Source: Ascoidea asiatica (taxonomy: Eukaryota; Ascomycota; Saccharomycetes; Ascoideales; Ascoideaceae). Taken from it: a stretch of DNA of 64,000 nt. The translations under genes and the position numbers were made by a program. The stretch covers positions 224,512-288,511 of the forward strand of contig BCKQ01000011.1 in the NCBI GenBank assembly GCA_001600695.1. Reading direction: 5' to 3'. Below are positions 30,857 to 42,599 of the stretch, in pieces. Position 1 is the first letter of the stretch; every line of letters begins with the position of its first letter. The notes under the pieces are model-generated. The model was not told the DNA's origin, did not search any database, and saw only the letters and a list, made by a program, of their open reading frames with translations.

Positions 30857-31759
30857 TAAGGTCATATCTTATTGTTGAATAATCAACTTTCAATCAATTA
30901 AAAACAAAAAAGTTATATGGAATAACAAAATAAAATATTCAATTGAAATATTTTATTGATAGATATTAGATTCAGTAACATGAATCAGCGGCCAAGCATT
31001 GAAAAAAAAATGAAAAATTTGTATTAATATTTAGTTATCGTATTTATTTAATACTTTCGTGATAGAATTTTGTAGAATAGAAAAATCATTAACCCCAATT
31101 GCATTTTGTAGTATATTTTCTTCATGTTTCAAAAACATTTTGTGGAAACTTTAACGTTAATCTTTGGAAATTAAAATTTAATTCGACATCCCTTTAACAG
31201 TGTCACAATCAAAATAAAAACCCAAACTCTTTATTGTTATTTATTATCTGATTACATTCCATTATTTTTTTATGAAAAGTAGTATCTATCATTAATCATG
31301 AAATGATATCCATCATTATAATGCCTTAAACAGTTCCGTTATGAGATGACCATTGTTGAATTTTTTTCCATTTCAAAACAATGAATGATAAGAATCGGAA
31401 ATCTAAAACTTTTCATAACAATCTTTGATAACTTCAAATAATTTAAAACAATCACCATTGAAATATCACAAAAATAAAAAAGAACTGAGGTTGTAAAGCT
31501 CTTTATTGTAGGAAACCACATTACTTGTTTATTGTTCTTTTTTTGGTAATAAGTATTCCTGTCCGCTTTATCTTCGCATAATAAAAATACCTGCTTCTTA
31601 TTCTTACCTTTAAAAACTGACTCTATAAAAGTAGAAGCATTTGCACAAAATAAGTTAACAAAGATAAATGACATCTAGCAAAGTTAATAACACAAATTCT
31701 CTACATTTAATTTATAAATTGATTATTTCAAAGATTCAATTGCTATAAAACATTTTGCT
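30857..31759. other. VPS38 to AMSH-like intergenic region
   Basis: The 903 bases show no convincing gene. A minus-strand ATG-initiated open frame of 111 codons (31339-31674) ends close to the AMSH-like start but has no recognisable family. A TATAAAA element lies at 31744-31750, only about ten bases before the AMSH-like ATG, and ATTTTATTG-type AT motifs lie past VPS38. Confidence 0.4.
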
Positions 31760-33285
31760 ATGAATAAAGAGTGCCCTCGTTCGATAAAGAAGCTCTCGAA
31801 AGAAGCCCTTTCTTATAACTTTGATATCAGTATTCCATCTGACTTTTGGTTAAAGAATGCTCATAGACTTCTTAAAACAGTAAGTTATTTTTTTGTACCC
31901 CTTTTATTTCAATCTTTCTTAAGTCTTTATTGTATTAACTCAACAATTCTTCTCAGGCAAATCAAAATGTAGCAGATAAAAATTATCCAGAAGCCTATAT
32001 TTTATACTTAAGGTTCAATGATTTATTATTGAATAAAATTCCTGAGCTTCTTAAATATGAAAATAAAAATTATTCTAAAGTAAATATCTTTCAGAAATTT
32101 CAATTGCTTACAGAGGAAATTCCAAGAGTCATAGAAATATGTGAAAGATTAGAATACTTCATTAACCGGGAAACAAAAATCTACATTGCTGAGATGAGAA
32201 AAATTCAAGAAGAAAGTGATAGATTTAGTGATATTGATAGTGCTAGACTTTTACTTGAAAAGGAAACAAGAGAATTTCAAAAAGAATCTAAAAACAAAGA
32301 TCCAAATTATAATTTAAAATTATCATTAGCCGGAGATAGTACAATTATTGATTCTGATACAATGTCTCAATTAAATGACAGTGATGATATTTATGAAGAT
32401 GTGCAAAATGAGAAATTAAATAAAAATAATTATAAAACTAATCATGTAGCTATTGCAAAAACTGAAAATAATGAATATTTTCCTACTTTTCAATATCCTG
32501 AAAGTTCTGCAAATAGTTTTGAAGAAGATTTTCCAGAAGATGATCCACCTGCATATGCGTTTAAAAATTCATTCAATGATCCTAGAAATAAACAATCATT
32601 TGATTACGATTTTACTATGGATGCAGATTCTCTTTCTAGAGAAGAATCATTTCCAGAAGGTTTTACTGAAAGTTTTAATCAAGATTTAAAACTTCAATTA
32701 TCTTCTAGAGAAAATAAAAATGGTTTAAAAAACTTATATCTTCCAAGTCAATTATTTGATGATTTTCTTGATATTGCATCAAAAAAGACTAAAAAAGAAA
32801 CAGAAACATGTGGAATACTAGGAGGTGTATTTGTTGCATCTATTCAAACATTTGTTGTAACTAATTTAATTATTCCAGATCAAAGATCAACTTCAAATAC
32901 ATGTCAAACTTATAATGAAGAAGGATTATATGATATTATTGATCAAAAAGATATTATAATTCTTGGATGGATTCATACTCATCCAACACAATCTTGCTTT
33001 CTTAGTAGTGTAGATTTACATACACAAGTTGGATATCAATTAATGTTAAAAGAAGCAATAGCAATTGTTTGTTCTCCAAGACATGTTCCAAATCTTGGAA
33101 TTTTTAGATTATCGGATCCATTTGGGGTTACATGTATTAAAAATTGTAAACTAAGAGGATTTCATCAACATGAAAAAGAGCTTGACTTATATACAAATTG
33201 TTTGAAAACAAAATTAGATGAAGGGCATGTTTTAATTGAAGAAAAACTACCACTTGAGATAAATGATATAAGAAAGAAAAAATAA
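31760..33285 (+). CDS. AMSH/STAMBP-like JAMM deubiquitinase, one intron
   Basis: Two exons, 31760-31879 and 31957-33285, join in frame to give 482 residues. The N-terminus (residues 25-70) is a MIT/USP8-dimerisation-like helical domain (FWLKNAHRLLKT joined to ANQNVADKNYPEAYILYLRF), which splicing restores. The C-terminal JAMM metalloprotease has Glu323 (TETCGILGG), His380 and His382 in GWIHTHPTQS, a Ser-Ser pair and Asp393 (SSVDLHTQ). The AMSH-specific second zinc site follows (CIKNCKLRGFHQHE). AMSH enzymes cut Lys63-linked ubiquitin at endosomes next to ESCRT-III. S. pombe sst2 is the fungal reference and S. cerevisiae has none. Between the domains is a disordered acidic region. All catalytic ligands are present, so an active enzyme is expected. 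Confidence 0.93.
31880..31956 (+). other. spliceosomal intron in the AMSH-like gene
   Basis: This 77-nt intron has donor GTAAGT, branch sequence TATTAAC at 31933-31939 and acceptor TTCTCAG ending at 31956. Removing it joins codon 40 to the next in phase 0 and restores the helical N-terminal domain. In-frame stops would arise if it were retained. Confidence 0.93.
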
Positions 33286-36200
33286 CACTAATTGAACTTT
33301 TTTCTTGATAATATTAATCTATTTATATATTTTCTGTTTTTTTATGTTTTTTTTTTAAGAGTATTATTTATTTATGAAAGAGTTAGTTATTTTTTAAATT
33401 ATTATTAACTTTTTGATATTATCTTCCTATATTATGTTTTTTGTTTATTTTTATTTATGTTCCTTTATTTTTTTCTTTCTCTTTCTAACTCAACTAATCT
33501 TTCAAGGAAATAATTGTGATAAAATTAATTTTCAGAACTCCATTCAAAAATATTTTTTTTATTCTTTTGTTTTAAAAATATATAGTGAGATATTATTTTT
33601 CAACAAATAAAGATAGTTTAATAAACAACGATAGATATACTATTTTTAACTCAAATCCAAGAATAAAAATAAATTTTAAAAATAAATTTTTGATATTTAT
33701 GAAATATGTCAAAAGTTATTACATAAAATATATTTTACTTAAATTTTAAATCTTTACTTTATTTCTATTGTATTTTAAATATTTGAAATAACTTGAGCTA
33801 ATTTAAGAAAATATGGGGTTCTTTTCATAATTGAAAAAAAGTTCCAGGACACATATCACTTGGTATCCATATTCCTAAATTACATAGCCTTTGATAGCGT
33901 TACAATATTTGAGTGACCATCATTTTCGAATATTTCAAGGTTAAATTTGGGGTTGAAAAACAAAAAATTTTGAAATTTTGTGAAGTTTTAATTTCAGTCA
34001 TTTATGTTAATTTCATTTCTGCCGATTGTGAATTGTTTTTAAGAACTTCCAAAAAAAATCTATTTTCTTAATTTTCTGGTAGTGAAATAATGGAATGAAT
34101 TGTTTTTGATATCAGTGGAAAGAAAATAGAAACTAATTCCATTCCATAGAAAAGTTCCAATCTCTGATAATTATATTTGAATGTTACTTTCTTTAAAACA
34201 GTTAATTAGACGCAAATTCATTCTATCATTCATTACTAATTATTATTAATAAAGATTCTTTACTACTTGTTTCTAGTTTATATTATTATTAATCAATTTC
34301 TCCAGGTTTTTCAAGTGTAGCTTTTATTACCAAAAAAAAAATTAAGTTGTAGATAGATATACAAAAAAGGAAATTCGTACCAATCTTAACGCACGTGACA
34401 ATAGATAGGGTTGCTTGGTTCAAATTTAGACTGTTAATCATAAATTAAGCATTTAATTAGTATTTTTTGGAAATTAACATAAGTTTTGTAAAACAGGCAA
34501 ACTTTAAGTGCAACCGTTGTGGCTTAATCTCTTAAGTACACGAAAACTACCACGTGTGTTTGTTGGTGTCTAAACATGTAGTACTCTGTAGTTTGAAGTA
34601 GAAAATTTTGAATTTTGTCACGGAAAATCAGTGCGCGACTGGAAAAATAAAGTGTCGAGCAGGGGACAAATTTTGAAAACCTTATCTAGAGAGGCTATGT
34701 TTTTGAATGCAGCAACGTTTAGGTTTGTTTTGTTAGTGCTCGGCATCGAAAGCTTAACTAACGAACAAAATTGTGTTCGTCAGTTGATCTATTTGTGGTT
34801 GGTTTTATAATTTCACTTAAAAGTGAAAAATTTCATTTTTGACGATTATTTCAATAACAGAAAGTAAAAAGAATGGAATAAATAGATAATGTTACCCATA
34901 TTCTAAGAAAGATAATATTAGGGCTTGAAAAAATGTAACACGAAACTTTCAGTTTAGCAACCTCAAAACGACCTTTGAAAGAATTTTTTCTCCTTACCAG
35001 CAATATTGGAGCTGGCAAACATGTTAAGGGGATGGTTTTTGTGATCCACTTTATCACAAAAATAATTTGATATGAGGTTCAATCACAAAAAGAAAATGGA
35101 TAATTTTCTTGTCGTCTATCTGTATCAAGTGTTTCTCTTTACTTTGTGCTTAGATCCATAATTCCTTGTTGAGTTGATAAGGTTTCTACCCTAAACCTGG
35201 AGATTACAGCACTTTTATTTTTTTTCAAGGATAAAATTCCAATTAACCATAAAGCAATAAATCATTTCAACTTTTCTTTTGAATCAAGGAATATCTAAAC
35301 TTTTTTTATGACGTGTATTGAAAATTATTTTTGATTTTTACGGGAATGTTATTTCTTCCATATTCCAACATATCCTAGAGTATCCTTATTTATAACTTCA
35401 CTGCATAAAGAAAAGTATTGCTCGTAGTATAAAAAGTTACTCAGGTTCTTTACAAAATTGAGTAACATCATAATTATTCGAATAATTTACTCTATTAAAT
35501 TATTTTCTTATTTTTCTATTGGTGAGATTTTTCAATTTTTGTTTCAAGAAATATTGTACCTTTTATTTTTAACTTTAAAATGAAGAATACGTTTTCAAAA
35601 AGAACAATTGATTCAATTTTCAGAGGAATTCTTATGAATTTATAATTATAAGTTACTCAGTTTTTTTCATTAAGTTTAATTCTCCTTACTGTATGAAAGT
35701 ACATTGTTCAAATTTCTCGGTTCATCTTTGATATGAGCCTACAAATTTAGGAATTTTTTACAAAATTTCTTCAACTATTCAGCCCACTTTTTTGAAATAT
35801 ACTTTAGTGAAGCTGATGAAAATTTATAAATATTCCTCTTCAAATAAATGATTCCTTAATAGATTTCAATTGAATTCAAATAGGACATAATGAAAATTTT
35901 TGATTCAATTTTTTTTAATACAACGTAGTAATATTACTCCATTACAAACCATTATATAATACCATTAATTAATTCTAAATAACGTTGAATAAGGAGTAAT
36001 TTAAAGTAACTTGTGAAAAAAATTTAAAATAAAAAACGCACTAAAAATGAAATTCGAAAGGCACTTTTCTATATAAATTACACTTAGTGTCTTAAGACCT
36101 AAAAAAAAACAGTTTCTAATTATATTCTATTAAAAAAGTTAAGAATTTTTTATTTAATACAAATAATCATGAATGCGTTTAAAATATAGGAATATTCTTA

Positions 36201-37250
36201 AACGCAGAATATAATTTAGTTACATATCATATCCAATAATTTCAATAAATCCTATATTTTTAAATTTATATTTATAACATAATTATTATTGGGATTAATT
36301 AAGTTTTCCTAAAAATAATCTTTCAAGAATGTTGATCTTAATAGCCATATTAAATTTTCCTGTTTCTTGAGTTTAATCCAACTGTAATAATAATCAAAAA
36401 ATTGAATCAAAATCAAATAACTTTCACCGTTACCAGAAGGAATATCTTTCAATTCTACAGTGCTTTCTTTAATTGAATCAATCATTCAATATTCCATTCG
36501 TTTTAATTTTTTTTTTTTTTCATCACTTTTCTTTATGTCTCTCCACCAAACTCTGGCACTGTTCAATCAGAAATGCTTATCTCAGGTGCTAATTTAATGC
36601 AAACTAGAAAACAAAAGTGCTCTGAGTATCGATATTTTTAAATACAATTAAATTAATATTCATTTGACCAAACAGTTTCAGGATTATGCGCTAAGACAAG
36701 TTAAAGACAGGCTAAAAAAGCTAAATAAAAGTTAAAGCACAGTTAAACTCACTTTTTTGTATGCGACTTTTGCTGTTAGTTCTTCCGCATTCGGACACTG
36801 CACAGTCGCTATAAATACAGCTTCATTCCCTGTATTTCGTCAGTTTGTTCCCTTTTTCTTTTACCCATATAAATATTTTAATATTCTTCATCAATAACTT
36901 TCGAATATCAAATAAAAAAATATATATAAATATAAGTATAATTACAAATATAAATAAAATATTTAATTCACTGGATTATAATCCTTTTTATAAATAAAAA
37001 CCTCTTTTCGTTATACTTTAGTATATTGTCTTCTTTATTATTACCCAATATTTATAATTCTCTCACTTCGTGTTTCTCATCTTTATTCAACTGCATATAT
37101 TTGAGAGCATTAAAAAAATATATTCAAAATATATACAAATTAAGCGAAAATAAATATATATTCAACCCTTTATATAACCACCTATATATGGGCTTAATTT
37201 ATAGAATTACTATAACCATTATTGTATAACCTTGTTCTCATTGTTTTAAA
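33286..37250. promoter_or_regulatory. 4-kb gene-free region upstream of the zinc-finger gene
   Basis: No gene can be supported. T-rich sequence follows the AMSH-like stop. A GC-richer part at 34370-34800 has CACGTGAC at 34392 and CACGTG at 34551. A perfect-armed inverted repeat lies at 36175-36205. A second GC-richer patch at 36770-36835 (CTTCCGCATTCGGACACTGC) is followed by TATA-like repeats near 36920-36960. Short open frames at 34851-35057 (-) and 37026-37229 (+) look like chance. The length and the downstream transcription-factor gene suggest a long regulatory region and possibly a long leader. Confidence 0.45.
36175..36205. repeat. inverted repeat / hairpin
   Basis: Arms GCGTTTAA and TTAAACGC are extended inward by AATAT and ATATT around the 4-base loop AGGA, with one unpaired C. 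That makes a 13-bp stem in otherwise structureless AT-rich DNA. It could be a hairpin in RNA or a palindromic protein site. Confidence 0.7.
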
Positions 37251-38741
37251 ATGAGATACCCTAATGAAATTCCTGAATTTCCAGATGATTATGAAATATC
37301 TAGACATAAAAAATCAACTCCTCAAATCAATGATGCTACTGGAAAATATTCTTTCACCAAAAACTTTAAAGCAAATGAATTTTTAGATCCCTCAAAAAAA
37401 AAACAAGGTGGATGGAAATGTCCAAAATGTTCTCATAATTCAACAACTATTATTCAATATTGTGAACATTTAGATATTGAAGGTATTGAAAATAATTTCA
37501 AATGTGCAAAAAGAAATTGTGTTTATAGTATCATTGGTTTTAAAAATGCAACTTATTGTAATCGTCATATTAAAAATCATTCAAAGTCCGCTACTGAATG
37601 TCCTCATGCTGATTGTAAATATAAAACTACAAAAAAAGAAAATCTTGTTAGACATATGAATAAAAAACATTCTGGTAGTAAGATTAAAATTAATCATAAT
37701 TTTGATTCTGAAAGTCCTGTACTTCAATTATCTGATCATCCAATATTTGCTTCTATAAGTTCAGCTTCTACTGATTTATCGAATAATCTTTCAAATAACT
37801 TATCAAATAGTGGTAGTTTACCAAATTTACTTAATAATATCCAAATTCCTTTTGGTAATTTGTCTCCAGATGCTAATACCATTGCTTTATCTGATGTTTT
37901 AAATTCTGATTTAAATAATGGCCTGGCAAACATTACAAATATTTATCCAATTCTTTCAACAAATGTGAATAATAATTATTCTTCCAACTATAAAAATAAT
38001 AATTTTAATTCAAATAATTTATTGAATTCTGGATTTGAATATGATTTTAATTCAGTTAGTCCTTTAAATAATACTTATGACTCTACTACTTACAATAATA
38101 AAAGTGATAATACTCAATTGAATCAAATTAATGATTACTCAAACTCAGATTATATGAATCAAAATACTAATTATGATCAATTTTCAAATTTCAATAATTT
38201 TCCAATGAATTTAAATGATTTAAATAATATCAACAATATGAACTCTATAAATAATATGAATTCAATAAATAACTTGAATTCAGTTAATATAAACAATATG
38301 AACCTACAAAATATGAATAATATAAGTAATATCTATAACATGAACAACATGAGCAATATCAATAACATAAATAATATGAACAACATGAGTAATATGAACA
38401 ATATAAATGATATAAACAATATGAGCAATATAAATAATATGAACATGAATATGAGTATGAATGTCAATCAAAATTTGAATAATAATATGTCCATGATAAA
38501 TAATATAATTCCAAATACAAATTCTGCTACTTCTAATATTAGAAATAGTATTAATAATTTTTCATCTTACAACAATAATTTGAATACATTTATATTCAAT
38601 AATAACAATAATAACAAATCGCTGTTATCTTTAAGTGATAGTTCTGAGAGTTGTGATAATAATAGAAGCTTAGAAGATAGTACATCACTTCCATCAATAG
38701 TTAGAGTATTTCCTGGAGTGCCAAAATCTGAGCGAAGGTAA
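37251..38741 (+). CDS. C2H2-type zinc-finger protein with Asn-rich tail
   Basis: This 496-residue probable DNA-binding regulator has three Cys/His clusters in residues 56-141: WKCPKCSH...CEHLD, FKCAKRNC...CNRHIKNH, and a canonical C2H2 finger TECPHADCKYKTTKKENLVRHMNKKH-type segment (C-x4-C-x12-H-x4-H). A basic stretch (SGSKIKIN) follows the last finger. Residues 150-450 are a Ser/Asn-rich then Asn-Met-rich low-complexity region (NNMNS and NMNNMS repeats) of the type seen in yeast transcription activators. The end is Ser/Asp-rich with PSIVRVFPGVPKSERR. I cannot assign an orthologue; three-finger yeast regulators such as Rme1 are one possibility to test. The gene stands alone between unusually long gene-free stretches. 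Confidence 0.85.
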   Translation: MRYPNEIPEFPDDYEISRHKKSTPQINDATGKYSFTKNFKANEFLDPSKKKQGGWKCPKCSHNSTTIIQYCEHLDIEGIENNFKCAKRNCVYSIIGFKNATYCNRHIKNHSKSATECPHADCKYKTTKKENLVRHMNKKHSGSKIKINHNFDSESPVLQLSDHPIFASISSASTDLSNNLSNNLSNSGSLPNLLNNIQIPFGNLSPDANTIALSDVLNSDLNNGLANITNIYPILSTNVNNNYSSNYKNNNFNSNNLLNSGFEYDFNSVSPLNNTYDSTTYNNKSDNTQLNQINDYSNSDYMNQNTNYDQFSNFNNFPMNLNDLNNINNMNSINNMNSINNLNSVNINNMNLQNMNNISNIYNMNNMSNINNINNMNNMSNMNNINDINNMSNINNMNMNMSMNVNQNLNNNMSMINNIIPNTNSATSNIRNSINNFSSYNNNLNTFIFNNNNNNKSLLSLSDSSESCDNNRSLEDSTSLPSIVRVFPGVPKSERR

Positions 38742-40906
38742 TGATTAATCTTAATTTTGTTTTCTTTTTTTTTGTTTTAATGTTTTCTTTATAATGATTT
38801 CAAGAATGTCAATTGATCAATTGATTGGCACAATCTTTGGCATGATTTTTTTTTTCTATTACTTTTATTTTTAATTTTGAAGTGCTTTTTTTTCAGCATT
38901 ACATTTATTTTGGTGGTTCATTAATTAAATCTTTTTTTAATTGCTGTTATGGCATAATTGTTATATTTTTCTCACTTTTTTTTCTTTGTTCTAGTCATAA
39001 TGCACTATTTCGATTCAAAAAGTGTTTTTTTTTCAATTTTCATTTTGCATAGAATCTTTAGTCTCTGGATAATTAATACATTCATTCTAATAATTTTCAA
39101 TTTAATTAATACCGTCATAGCGTAAATTTATTTTTTTCAATGGTCAATTCATAAGTCAAAATTGATGAATCAAAGCCCTTTAGATAAGAATTTCTCGATA
39201 AAATATAATTAACTAAATTAAACTCGTATAGTGTTAGTAGATAGATAGCTTGAATATGATTGAGAGTCAAAAATATATTCAATTGTTTGCTATCAGTTTT
39301 AAATTGGCAAATAAGATAAGCATTTTTAATACTAAAATAAACTGGCGATTAAATACGAAGTAGAAATAGAATTAATATTATTTAAGAGCTTTTTTTATTG
39401 TTTTTTTTTTTTTTGCAATGGTTTCATTTGATCAGCAAAATTATCTATGTACGTTAAAAGTTTCATAAGATTGTTCAAATTGAAACTTCAAATATTCTTG
39501 ACTAATTCTTAAAGATTATGAAATTCTTATCATGAATTGTTTTGGTTCAAAGATTTTTAGGGGAGTATCAGAAACTCAGAAACTCAGAAACCTCAATTTT
39601 GAATATTTTGAATATTTTGATATCTATCTATCGCAAAAATCCACTGAATACCAGTCAATTTCTTGAAAGATAAAATAAATCAAAGAAAAAAATCTGAAGA
39701 AATAAACGTGAATTTTAATAAGTGAATCAAGCTTTGTGAATTGTAATGTTACGAAGTTGCAAATTTGTAAAATTTCTCAGTTATTTTATCACTATAAAAA
39801 TTATATCCAGAATATTAACCGCGTTCAACCTTAAAAGTTTATTGCCGTGCCATTCCAAATAAAGTTGAATTTCTGGATACATATATTTTAGTTGGTTACG
39901 TAATAAAATTTAAATATATTACCTTATTTAATAGATACTAAAATTAGACTTCCCTAAAAGTGTAAAGAACGTTTAGTACCGGTACACACATCAAATATGC
40001 GACAGAATTCCAACTGAAAGTGCAGTAAAAATTACAAATTTTCCAAACTTAAACTAAGATTTTTTCTTCGGCCGGAATACAAAATTGTTAAAAAATTCCG
40101 GAATATTTTATTTTCATAATTAATTCAAAACCAAATTATTGGATATATCTTTAATAGAGGTGTTTAGATTATGTGCATTTCTTTTCTTATCTCTTTTATT
40201 TTTAATCTTTTATCGTTTATCGTTTATCTTGCAATTGTTTTTATTTCAATTTAATTTTTGCTAATAATTTTCGAGATAAAATTTAATTACTCCATGAAAC
40301 TTTTAGTCTTAAGTTTCCAAAAAAAAGGTTTTATTTATTTAACTTTTTTATTCAAATTTTCAAAAACAAAATATATCAGTTTTGATTCTCTTTTGGAAAA
40401 CTATATGAATGAAAAAAGTAAATCATTTTTTTCTTCTTTGATTGTAAATAGAATCTTTATTTTTGTCAATTCATTTATTTAAAGTCGAATTGCAAAAGAA
40501 ATACTTATAATGAAATTTTTTATGAATTTAAATTAAAATTATTATGTTTATGAATTGAAATCCCTAGGACAAATATTTCAAATATTTTCATGTTGTTATT
40601 TAATAGAGTAGTATTCTTTTTATTGAATGAATAATTTAATGATTTTGATATAAGTTTAAGAATTATTAATATTACTTGTTTTTTTTGTTTTAATGGCAAA
40701 TAGTAAATATTTAGGGCAGAAATTCCCCAGACGGTCCTAGATTTTGGGATTGAATCCATCGTTGCGGGGACTTAAACCAGTATATTTTCAGTTCGATATT
40801 TGAAGATAAATTGTTATTAATGTATTTAATTTTAAAAATTTAGACATATTTATAAAGAAATTGAATAAGAATAAACTGGAGTAAGATAAGATAATTAAAG
40901 GCAATA
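38742..40906. other. 2.2-kb gene-free region before COX23
   Basis: T-runs and AT-rich sequence dominate. A GC-richer patch with TTCGGCCGGAATAC lies near 40067-40080, and TTTTATCGTTTATC-type repeats near 40205-40230. Short open frames at 40258-40482 (+) and 40520-40759 (-) lack family features. A G/C-bearing segment at 40715-40770 (CCCCAGACGG to GCGGGGAC) lies about 150 bases before COX23 and may be its promoter core. No RNA gene could be folded by eye. Confidence 0.4.
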
Positions 40907-41299
40907 ATGAGTAGTGGAGATAATATAATTGAAGAAACTATTAAAGAAATTAAAGAACTTAAATATAAGTATCAAATTGAAGATATTAATAAACCAGATC
41001 CAAATATTGAAAGAGATATTAAAAAAGTTAATTATGAAGAAATTAAAGATAATAAAAAAAATTTTAAATTTTATCCAGATAATCCAACAGATGAAATACA
41101 TAAATTAAAATTTTTAATTAAAGAACCATCAAAATTTTATGATCCATGTCAAGAATCAAGTAAAATGTCATTTCGTTGTCTTGAATTAAATCAAGATGAT
41201 AAAGATAAATGTTCAGAATATTTTGAAGCATATAGAGAATGTAAAAAAGAATGGTTAAGACAAAGAAGATTAGATAGATCAAATGGTTATAATTGGTGA
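40907..41299 (+). CDS. COX23: Cox23, twin CX9C mitochondrial protein
   Basis: This 130-residue product ends in a CHCH domain with two CX9C motifs, Cys81/Cys91 and Cys102/Cys112, within FYDPCQESSKMSFRCLELNQ and KCSEYFEAYRECKKEW. The YDPC-E-S-K context and the ending KKEWLRQRRLDR match Cox23, an intermembrane-space protein imported by Mia40 and required for cytochrome c oxidase assembly. The first 60 residues are a charged, probably helical extension. CHCHD7-type paralogues are the alternative, but the YDPC segment points to Cox23. It converges with FPR1. Confidence 0.88.
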   Translation: MSSGDNIIEETIKEIKELKYKYQIEDINKPDPNIERDIKKVNYEEIKDNKKNFKFYPDNPTDEIHKLKFLIKEPSKFYDPCQESSKMSFRCLELNQDDKDKCSEYFEAYRECKKEWLRQRRLDRSNGYNW

Positions 41300-41575
41300 T
41301 ATGATAGTTAATTGGAATGTTTATATTTATATTATATTTTTTTTTTATTTTATTTTATCTTGAAATGTACATAGTTAATAAGCAAGTAAACAATTAAGTA
41401 AATTAATGGTTAATAAAAGTATGGGCGGCTATTAAAAACTTAAGAAATATGAAATAAGAAAAGAATTAACAAATCTTTAATATAGATATAGTATTGATTT
41501 CATATAATAAGTAATTATATTATATAATTATATTATTTAATTATAAAATATGTGGATATAGTAAATTAATTTAAT

Positions 41576-42014
41576 TTAATTTATTTTTAATAATTCAACT
41601 TCAAATATTAAAGTAGCATTTGGTGGAATTAAACCTGGAAAACCATTATCACCATAAGCTAAATAACCTGGAATTGTTAATTTTGCTTTTTCACCTAAAG
41701 ATAATTGTGGTATACCTTGATCCCAACCTTTAATAACTTGACCAACACCAATAACACATTGAAATGGTTTACCTCTATCTCTTGAAGAATCAAATTTTTT
41801 TCCACTTTCTAAAGTACCATCATAATGAATAGTTACAGTTGAACCAATTGATGGAAAAGTTTTACCATCACCTTTAAAAATTAATAAATTAATAAATTAA
41901 AGTTATTTGAATGTTAGTTAAAAGACATTTTCGATAAGATTTAAGATTAAGAATATAAATATATGAAACAAATTACATACCTGGAGAAATTCTTTCGATT
42001 TTAAGATCAGACAT
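41576..42014 (-). CDS. FPR1: FKBP12 peptidyl-prolyl isomerase, one intron
   Basis: Exons 42014-41981 and 41871-41576 encode 109 residues, the size of FKBP12. The joined product begins [20 protein letters not shown]. It contains the FKBP drug and substrate pocket: [35 protein letters not shown] with the pocket Trp, [17 protein letters not shown], and the final FEVELLKIN. It catalyses proline isomerisation in the cytosol, and its rapamycin complex inhibits TORC1. The intron splits codon 12 (Gly), so the first exon alone carries only 34 coding bases. The assignment is very firm. It diverges from the retroelement-bearing interval in front of TOM70. Confidence 0.96.
41872..41980 (-). other. spliceosomal intron in FPR1
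   Basis: This 109-nt intron has donor GTATGT (41980-41975), branch AACTAAC (41919-41913) and acceptor TTTAAAG ending at 41872. Splicing joins CCAG to GTGATGG and gives Pro-Gly-Asp-Gly, the conserved FKBP sequence. Confidence 0.95.
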
Positions 42015-42599
42015 TGTTTATTGTTTAAAGAAGGAGTAATAATTTGGATAATTGATTATAAATGATGAAATTGTTTATAAAGAGAAACAATTGAGAAGAA
42101 TAAGAAGAATAAAGGAATCTAAAGAATATCAATTCAAAAAGGCAAATAAATAACTAAATCTGAAGAACAAGAAAACCAAACGACAATCAATCACTAGCAC
42201 AAACAGTGACAGTAACTGAATCACATCCAGCACCACCACCACCACCAACGACCAGCAACGTTTGATATTTTCCTCGAGGATCGCTTCCATCGCTTTTACT
42301 GCTTCGACCCCATCGATTGGCCTGCAAGTGTGGCGTACCTGCAGCCATTCAGTGGCGCTGCTTTTTTTGAGAGTTGTCTAGGCCGGTGTGGCAACCTCTG
42401 CATTTTAGACCCATCTGGCTGGCTCTACTTGCTTTCTTCTAGAACCTTCCAAGCCACCTCCAGCTCTTCCGCACTGTTTCCTCGTTTCCGAACTCTTCCT
42501 TGTATGGCAAACACTTACTTCCCAATATTTCCATCCGTGCTGGTTTCCGCTGAACTTTTCCGTTAATGTTCTCGTCCGCTGCCTGTTTTCGGTGCTTAT
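42015..42599. promoter_or_regulatory. FPR1 upstream region, GC-rich island
   Basis: From about 42180 to 42590 the sequence is far richer in G+C than its surroundings. It includes a CCA/CAC trinucleotide run near 42232-42246 and a perfect three-unit heat shock element (listed separately). An open frame at 42330-42566 lacks an ATG and is not called. This is probably the old FPR1/TOM70 divergent control region, now split by the retroelement. Confidence 0.5.
42437..42449. promoter_or_regulatory. heat shock element, three perfect units
   Basis: TTCTAGAACCTTC has three alternating 5-bp units (nTTCn, nGAAn, nTTCn), the consensus for a trimeric Hsf1 site. It lies about 425 bases upstream of FPR1, which encodes a folding enzyme. 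Binding is inferred from the motif. Confidence 0.55.

Noticed and set aside
31339-31674. 111-codon minus-strand ATG frame beside the AMSH-like gene
   Set aside because: No recognisable motif or family, and it lies in the region expected to be the AMSH-like promoter. It cannot be excluded, but I do not support it.
34400-34430. GGTTCAAAT word suggesting a tRNA T arm
   Set aside because: No complementary stem and no B-box/A-box spacing.
40700-40790. Possible tRNA on the minus strand (a TTCAATC T-loop-like word)
   Set aside because: The flanking bases do not form a T stem, and no anticodon arm or acceptor stem can be drawn.
42330-42566. 78-codon open frame in the GC-rich island by FPR1
   Set aside because: It begins with GTG, contains the heat shock element, and shows no protein family.
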